Position numbers and translations under genes: made by a program. Below, piece after piece: positions 57,829 through 64,000 of a DNA stretch of 64,000 bases (positions within the stretch are counted from its first letter, which is position 1; the number at the start of each line of letters is the position of its first letter). The notes under the pieces were generated by a model. That model was not told the origin of the DNA and ran no database searches. It worked only from the letters and a program-made list of their open reading frames with translations. This DNA comes from Hypomyces perniciosus (taxonomy: Eukaryota; Ascomycota; Sordariomycetes; Hypocreales; Hypocreaceae): NCBI GenBank assembly GCA_008477525.1, contig SPDT01000008.1, positions 1,302,001 to 1,366,000 of the forward strand. The letters run 5' to 3'.

Positions 57829-58543
57829 TTACAAGTTGGATTCCAGCATTTTTAATAAGCTTGTTGAGTGAAGAGGAAAACAGGTTACATCATGCTTCAT
57901 CTGAATCTTCATTAGCTCTTGCTCTCTCCTCTTTCGTCGTTCCCTGCGCTCACAATACTGTAAAGCGCGCTTGGCAGCTAAGACAAACAATTACCATCTC
58001 CATGAAACTCATGAATTACGCAGCGAGAATAACTCGCAGATAAGACTTACCCCAGTTTTGTGCGTTGCACTTCATTTCAGCATCTACCCAGGAGTAGTGA
58101 ATGACTCGCTCTGGATATCTCTGCGCCAGTCCTGGGGGCTCCATAGGCTTTTCCTGGTTACCCTTCTTTCGACACTTGATACTGATGTGCCCTGGCTCGA
58201 CGTCATCATTTTTCTCGAAGATGAGCCAGCCATTTTCATCCCAGAGGGGGATGCGCTGGTTCATGCGGTAGTACCAAGCCTGGAGACCCTGGACGGTTCG
58301 TCCGGGAGTCTTGCCGAAGATAGCAGAAAAATTCTGCTCGATACACTGCCACTTCAGCTTCTTGTCGCACACAGCGTAGATGATGAAGTCGCCCTCCTCC
58401 GTCGTGTATTTCTGTTTCTTGTGTCGGTTCTTGCTCTTGGGGGGTTGGGCTGGGGTATCTATCTTTCATTGAAGGCTTAATACCCTGCTCGAACTTTTGG
58501 ATGCTAGGGAGCTGTATCAGAGACCTGAGTGGTGGGTGGACAT
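57829..58543 (-). CDS. Myb/SANT-like DNA-binding protein
   Basis: Exons 58525-58543, 58051-58458 and 57829-57977 join in frame to 191 aa. The second donor is a perfect GTAAGT; the first intron (58459-58524, donor GTCTCT) is less certain, but no start codon lies in frame between the nearest upstream stop and the domain. A basic PKSKNRHKKQKY stretch leads into a single SANT-type domain: YTTEEGDFIIYAVCDKKLKW with FGKTPGRTVQGLQAWYYRMN (about residues 24-77). A W-rich middle and a basic, helical C terminus (ERRERRKRREQELMK) follow. Myb/SANT-like genes of this sort are frequent companions of captain recombinases in Starships, which makes the co-occurrence notable. Its target is unknown. Confidence 0.72.
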
Positions 58544-59611
58544 GAGTGAAGCAGGTAATGCGAGAAATGTCTCGGGGAAAGCTTAAGAAAGACTCTGTAT
58601 CGTTGCCTGGTCAATCTTTCTTGTATATAAATAACCATGACAGAAGCCAGTAGAGAAGTCATACCCTTATGCTTTGTTATCAAGCTTCTAGATATTGGAC
58701 TAGGTAGACTTGATAGATGATGAGACAGTGATCTGCAAAGAACTGTCGGAGGAAGGCCCGTAGATAATTTGCGAGGCTGGAAGTCCTCCATATGAGTGAT
58801 GGCGCTGATTTCCAACTTGTTAGAGATGGCCGGTAAAGGCCTGTGGAGTTCGCAAGATAGCGACTGCATCATTATTCAAACCAAGTACTTGAAAGTGTGA
58901 TAAGGCACACAGGGGTCTGAATGGACAAGAGGGCGAGTAGATTGTGAATAGCAAGAGATGTATGGCCATGCCAAAGAGTGATGTACGAACGCGACTTGCG
59001 TAGAAGGGAAAGGGACAGACCGTCGAGGATACAACGCAAGGGGTCGCACGAGGAGTTCGGCTTCTTGTATCCCCCAACGGGTATGTCTGTTCAGGTGAGT
59101 TCGATCACCATGCATCACACTGCTTCCTTTATGCTTGACTTGAATTAACTGTGCTGCGCCACCCCTGCTCAGACCTAACAATCAATCCCGATACAAATCT
59201 ACCTAACAGCACAAACCCGAGCCCGACCCACCTATTGGTTTGATCTCTCCTCTACGTTCTAGAAATAAAAGACCACAATGGAGTCGAATTGGCGAAGTCG
59301 TCGGGCATGCCGACCTGCCAAATGACACAAATGGATTCGATGACAAATGCCAAGATCCTTACAATGTAGACCACGGATGCTGTGTGGCGAAATACCGATT
59401 GTTGAGGGTACCAAAAGAGAATGGCAACTTCCGGCTAGGTGCTGAAGATATCATTTGAGCAAGTGTTGGGCCGTAAGTCCACTATATAACCAAAGCGCTA
59501 GGAAAAATGAAGACAGTCACCGTTTGTGCTATTGGCCATTTTTTGATCAATGTGGAATCGCGCCTCCAGAATCCCAAGACAATAAAGCCTGGCAGGTTGT
59601 TCTCTAACATT
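58544..59611. other. Intergenic, nothing recognised
   Basis: Several overlapping frames of 72-122 codons on the minus strand (58504-59181) and one on the plus strand (59240-59458) show no domain and no convincing splice structure. Confidence 0.4.
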
Positions 59612-59950
59612 AGCCTAATAAAAGCCATTTGTGGCCTTTTAATGTTGTAAATTGGGATTTTGATCCTTCTTATTCTTAAAAGTCAGGAACAGCAACTTTA
59701 AAACACAACACTTCTGGATCTAAAGGTTTTTCTATTAATAAAGAGTTTACAGCGACTTTCGGCTATTTCTTGCCATTCCCTATTATATAATAATGACGAA
59801 ATTGGTCTAAGGTAATATTAGGTAAACAGTAAGAAGGCACGGTTGGGCTGTGTTCATAGAAGTATCGGCTACGGAAATCGGAGGCATGGTCTGTGCCCAG
59901 AAACTTTCTATATTGACAAATCGCGGACACTCGTTTCGGCCTCTACTGTA
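59612..59950. repeat. Dispersed repeat, mariner-like end, copy 2
   Basis: Homologous to 54545-54858 in direct orientation. It ends GCGGACACTCGTTTCGGCC then TCTACTGTA at 59950, i.e. a TACAGTAGAGGCCGAAAC-type terminal repeat read inward. It stops 3 bp before the stop codon of the neighbouring MADS-like gene. Confidence 0.6.
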
Positions 59951-59953
59951 CAT

Positions 59954-60308
59954 CTATGGACCATTTTGGCAGTTTGGGCTTTCATCCGTGTCTTCAATAA
60001 TTCTTTGACTGAAATCTAACGGCGTTCTCTTTACTTCTGGTGGATAAACCTTCTCCTTATTCGATAATTAGCTCGTAGAAAGTGCATGAGAGTTTGAATC
60101 TACTCACCAGATCAATAGAGGAGATTGGGAATGATGAGTCACTCGTGGAATTGTAGGAGTAGTGTCTGTGTTGTTGTCGCACGAGAATATAAATGTCAGC
60201 GTCATATCGACGGCTCATTTGGTTACATCTTCTCATGATTCGAAATGTTGCTCGTGTGAAATTATCTCTTGTTCTGTCTCGTTTCTTGGGGACAGATTCT
60301 AGGTCCAT
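59954..60308 (-). CDS. Small MADS-box-like protein
   Basis: Exons 60108-60308 and 59954-60055 (GT-AG intron, donor GTGAGT) encode 100 aa. The segment RTRDNFTRATFRIMRRCNQM followed by SRRYDADIYILVRQQHRHYS has the layout of a MADS box: a basic helix, then two beta strands ending Y-x-Y. Such short single-domain proteins occur in filamentous fungi, where MADS proteins bind CArG-like DNA. Similarity is by pattern only, and the invariant KRK-type core is not classical. The stop codon lies 3 bp from a transposon end, so the C terminus may have been reshaped by that insertion. Confidence 0.55.
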
Positions 60309-60972
60309 TTTAATGACAGTTCAAGATAGCAGCAAATATGACAAGGGAATACGCGAATGTAATGTCTAAAAATTCCAATAATACACGTAGCAGCATATAA
60401 ATACGTCATAGATGCGCACGTAGAAGGTTAGCATTGCATGGTTATAGGGCCATCGGGATTCAATCCCGCTCCTTTTCTGACCATGCTTGCAAATGAACCT
60501 AGAATTATCCTTACTGCGCTGGTTAGGTTCTTCTGTGAGTTTGAGCAAAAAGCAGACAAATGCACAAGCAGTTAGCATAACCGAAACCAATCTTACTGCA
60601 GGTGACAGGTACATATAGTGCTTTAGACACTTCGTATGCCTGCTGGAAGAGGCCCAGGGATAGGAAGGTGAGAAGGGTACATGCCGTTGTCGCAATTACG
60701 TACGTCCTTAGTTGCTATCTTACCCACACGACCCATGATCGTACCTCGCTTTCCCAGCACTGAGACGTGTCCTAGTCATAACATGCCATCTACTTACACA
60801 GTGCTGGCGGAACCCTTCCGCCAAATTCTTACCTCTAGGGTATAAAAAGACACATACATACTTCCCCATCTTAACCTCAACATTGTCTACGCCTCGGCAA
60901 CGTCCACTTGTGTCATGAACGCTTGCTCGAACTTCCATTTTAACATTACCTCTCCGTTTCACCTTCGCTGCG
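60309..60972. other. Intergenic, nothing firmly recognised
   Basis: Two minus-strand frames (60366-60695, 60720-60962) show no domain. The region probably holds the divergent promoters of the MADS-like gene and the gene at 60973. A tRNA-like GGGATTCAATCCC stem-loop at about 60457-60469 does not extend to a full tRNA. Confidence 0.4.
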
Positions 60973-61706
60973 ATGTCGAGGGCAGACAGGACTGAATCTT
61001 CTTATTTGAAGATTTTGAATTGGCAGGATAGTTCCTCAGCACAGTCAAGCTTTTTGCTTAATAACTTGTCGTTCAGCAAGTATATCAATCCCGCAAACAG
61101 CCATTCAAAATGCCGCCTCAAATCTTCACCCCATTCAGGGTGTTCGATGCTAAGGACTGAGCTTGGGGCAAATTGTGATGACGATGACTGCGACTCGCAG
61201 GTATCAACGGATGGTGAGTTATTCCTCAACTTCCAGGAGGCGAATTCATAGCTTCAAGACTGAGCGACTTTGTTTGGGTGGTATCAGATGCCAGGTCGGA
61301 GGTTCTCAAGCATCATGGAGAACTCTTTCCTGAGGCTTATAGCCAGCGGGTAACAACGCCGGCACAAGGTAACTTACATCTTCTGCTCTACAGCATTGTG
61401 GTTTCTCGGTGCTTGCTAACACCATGGAAAGAAGGCCCTGAACTTGAATGCTGCCATCCTCAAGCGCACCCCAATGACATTAATCAAGTCAACAGTCAAC
61501 AAGACTGTCAAAAAGCAACACCAGATCCAGCTGTGGCCAATCAATGGCAGAAAAGGAAAGTCACTCGCTCCATAGGTTCGAGCGGGAAGCGACTGCTACG
61601 AAACACGCACAGTATGACTTTGAGGCCGCGAAAGCAGCGCAAGACTGTTTCCACCCGTTCTAAGCTTCGACAAACACGGAGCGTGCGTCGATCCAGACTG
61701 GCCTAA
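60973..61706 (+). CDS. Unrecognised two-exon gene
   Basis: Exons 60973-61213 and 61288-61706, joined across a GTGAGT...TATCAG intron (74 bp), give 219 aa in one frame; the frame would otherwise stop at 61249. The N-terminal part is Ser/Asn-rich and contains an acidic run (CDDDDCDSQ). The C-terminal third is strongly basic (TLRPRKQRKTVSTRSKLRQT then RSVRRSRLA), which suggests a nuclear or nucleic-acid-associated protein. No family was recognised. It starts with a good ATG after a C/T-rich leader. Confidence 0.55.
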
Positions 61707-62829
61707 CCCTGCAACGGAGATGGACGACTCCCCCGTTCGCGTCAATGATAGAATCTCTATTCTGCTAACTGGGCGGCTCCGTGGGCTTCATATTGCTCAC
61801 CGAGCAGTTGATTTCAACTTCCAAAGGCATGCGACGAGGCCCAAAAACGGTGCCATGTGGAGACCCACAAGCTGGAAACCCCCCGAGGACCTTCCATGTT
61901 TTTCATTTCCAATTGTATCCATATCATTGTCAATAAGCTGCCGTTGAATGTTGGCAAGTGTTAGGTACATAATTCCTCGTACGAAGCCTGTTGGCTAAGC
62001 AGCTGTGGACCAACCAATAGTGGGTGAAATCTACCGTAGATATTTTTTATTAGATCAAAAGCTTAAAGTCCAATTGTGGCCTGCTGCTCCCTGTCAAACT
62101 TCCAATGTGAGCTAAGTTGCATCCAACAACATTATGCATGGAGTGCCGTTGAATTCGGTCTATTACAAACCGTTACATACCTTTGTCTAATGGTTTATTT
62201 CTTGTCAATACCTTTTATTGCCACAGAGACCCACAATCCAGCCCCCCTTGTTGATTCTTTTTTACTAAACAAGCTCGAAGCTTAATTTTCATGACAAAGT
62301 CGAGAGATATGTATTCCTAGTTCATGAAGCCGCATTTTAAACGTGATGCATCTGAGCCGGGTATTTTGTCGTTTGTATAACTAGAAGGAGGTTATTTGAA
62401 GATGCGTTCGTAATCTACCACACCTGTCATCACACAATTCGGATACATGACATAATTCGATGTCAAATAGCCTGGCTAAGCCAATTGTTGTTTTGCTGAC
62501 GTTACCACACTATGGAACGGTATGCGCTAGGTTCAGGAAGCGGGAAGAACTTTTCGGTCCGTTTTACGGCCACAAATCAAGTATTTACGAGGACATCATG
62601 TAGCCGGCCTCCCCCTTCGTTTTTACTGTGCCTTCTACTGTATTGAAATTATAAAAGAATTCCGAAAGCCTCCTGATGGGCATCTTACTACGTACCAAAC
62701 ATCAGCGCCTTTTGGCCGAGATTTTCTGGATAGCAGCCCTCTTGCGGGTGGTCTCTATGGCTATGCTTCAGACATAGTTTATTAGTTATGATTATGTACA
62801 TAGACAGCTTATCAAGAAATGAAATTAGC
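61707..62829. other. Intergenic, nothing recognised
   Basis: Short frames only (61720-61947, 62076-62285, 62688-62915) with no domain. Normal base composition; no repeat of note. Confidence 0.4.
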
Positions 62830-63970
62830 TCAGTACGTCCCTCGTTCCAATGGAGGATTGGTATTGCTTGCGAGCCGTCCGGACTCAATGCTGCAAAAGA
62901 CGTGGTCCTGAGCAAGAGCGCTATATCTTGTCACGGGGTCAGTCTCTGTCAATTCTGGCTGTCCAGAGTACTGGAAATGAGCTCCAAGGGCTTCTCCGAG
63001 AATCATGACGGCTATAGAAGAATCAGAAAAATTAGTAAACAGAGCAATCTGCCCATTTGTAGTTTGTACGTACGACGGCGCAATCGCTGTGGCAAATCAA
63101 TGACAATCATGTCCTCATGGCCTCTATTCTCCGGCCAATGTGTGATGTCGGTATCTAAGATATCGTCGGCGTAGAAACACATGAAGTTGATCCTAATCCG
63201 CTCACCGTTCATGTTCCACGGTTTGTTGAATTTGTAGAGGTCCAACCTCCTATTCTCAATGTTTTCGAGTAAGGAGTAGTGCATCTGAGCAGCAATTGCC
63301 CAGCTGGTATAGCTGTCACCCCAGACCTCGTACTGAAGCTGGGCAGCGGGGGTCTGTACCATCATCTTGTCATCCCTCACCCTGAGCCATCTGTGGTGCT
63401 GATATGGGGGATCTTTGTCAAGCGGCCAGGTGAAATTGTCTGGTTCATTCCAGAATGGGTGATGGGAGGGTTTCCATGATTTCGTGACAATATCGGGCTT
63501 TTCGATCTCCGGTAAATACGGATGAAGTGCACCCATGTGGTAATGTAAGAAGCCCAAAGAAGGATTGTTGATAATGTTCGCAGAGACAACGAAATCGGCT
63601 GGATGATGGATTTTTCGGGTAATAAGTTGAGGAATAGCATCATCATCAATCCACACCTTGGTTTTGATGACATCCATGTAAGTAAATATAAGGCTGCACT
63701 AACACAACGCATGTCTCATTGACGTAGAGTTTGTGTGATGGGTTCTAGAAAACATACAATATCGTCATCAATTTTGACGTAGTATTTTCCACGCTCAAGA
63801 TGTTGCCAAGCTTTGAAGTAGGTATATGTCCATAGTCGTCCGTCAGGGACAAGTTTCTTATATCGGGCGGGGTTGCTGAATATGATCTCGTCCAGATAGC
63901 GAAGGTCTTCTATGTTATCGGTGTTGGCGATCCAGAGGACCTCATCTAACCACCCACCATTGTCGGCCAT
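62830..63970 (-). CDS. Glycosyltransferase-like fungal protein, N terminus beyond the window
   Basis: Exons 63758-63970, 63074-63656 and 62830-63011 join in frame (325 aa seen). The first junction restores YVKIDDDIVWIDDDAIP, an acid-rich Asp motif like the metal and nucleotide-sugar site of glycosyltransferases. Further segments are SANIINNPSLGFLHYHMGAL, WGDSYTSWAIAAQMHYSLLE and WPENRGHEDMIVIDLPQRL. I recall similar uncharacterised proteins across filamentous ascomycetes. The ATG at 63970 is preceded by CAATAG, which could be a splice acceptor, and the visible start (MADNGGWLDEV) looks like mid-domain, so the gene is probably partial at the window edge. The acceptor or catalytic role is not known. 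Confidence 0.68.
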
Positions 63971-64000
63971 ATTTCGCTATTGAAGGACAATGGTCAAGCT

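Noticed and set aside
60420..60480. tRNA-like T-arm GGGATTCAATCCC
   Set aside because: A matching acceptor stem would leave only about 55 nt and no D or anticodon arms.
34741..64000. CRISPR array or bacterial-type operons
   Set aside because: Introns, LINEs and gene families are eukaryotic; no regularly spaced repeat array was seen.

Overview
The window is nuclear DNA of a filamentous ascomycete (Pezizomycotina; the scattered TACTCCGTA motifs and gene style suggest Eurotiales, but this is a guess). Evidence: 47-75 bp spliceosomal introns with CTAAT-type branch points, Tad-like LINEs, Ty3/Gypsy and Ty1/Copia relics, and a very AT-rich block in which CpA has largely become TpA, the mark of repeat-induced point mutation (RIP). 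The window splits sharply near base 31862.

Left half (1-31862): a graveyard of nested, RIP-degraded retroelements with no live gene. One 262-bp LTR family occurs six times (2366, 6453, 13534, 20399, 25197, 26884). It bounds a full-length minus-strand Gypsy element (13534-20660), a solo LTR with a 5-bp target duplication, a 3' fragment, and two plus-strand 5' portions, the second carrying gag, protease, reverse transcriptase, RNase H and integrase up to the break. Also present are Copia gag and integrase relics, a chromodomain-type Gypsy 3' half with its own 388-bp LTR, a third LTR family in inverted orientation, and a long relic reading frame of unknown type.

Right half (31863-64000): normal base composition and mostly intact, intron-containing genes. 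About 420 bp inside the boundary, pointing inward, lies an intact five-exon gene of the DUF3435 tyrosine recombinase family with a C-terminal zinc-finger region (745 aa). This is the gene and position expected of the captain of a Starship giant transposon. Short iterated ACTACCT motifs lie between the break and the gene. The break falls inside a Gypsy copy, and the uninterrupted copy elsewhere in the window supplies the pre-insertion sequence.

Downstream, as possible cargo or flank, come a C2H2 zinc-finger gene, an FtsJ-like methyltransferase-fold gene with a GC-AG intron and a C terminus altered by a 20-bp tandem repeat, a nine-exon RecQ helicase, an acidic protein with a SUMO-interaction-like motif, a Myb/SANT-like gene, a small MADS-box-like gene, an unrecognised two-exon gene, and a glycosyltransferase-like gene running off the right edge. 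Tad-like LINE fragments (four loci) and Tc1/mariner-like terminal repeats are interspersed. The right-hand end of any Starship is not identifiable in the window.
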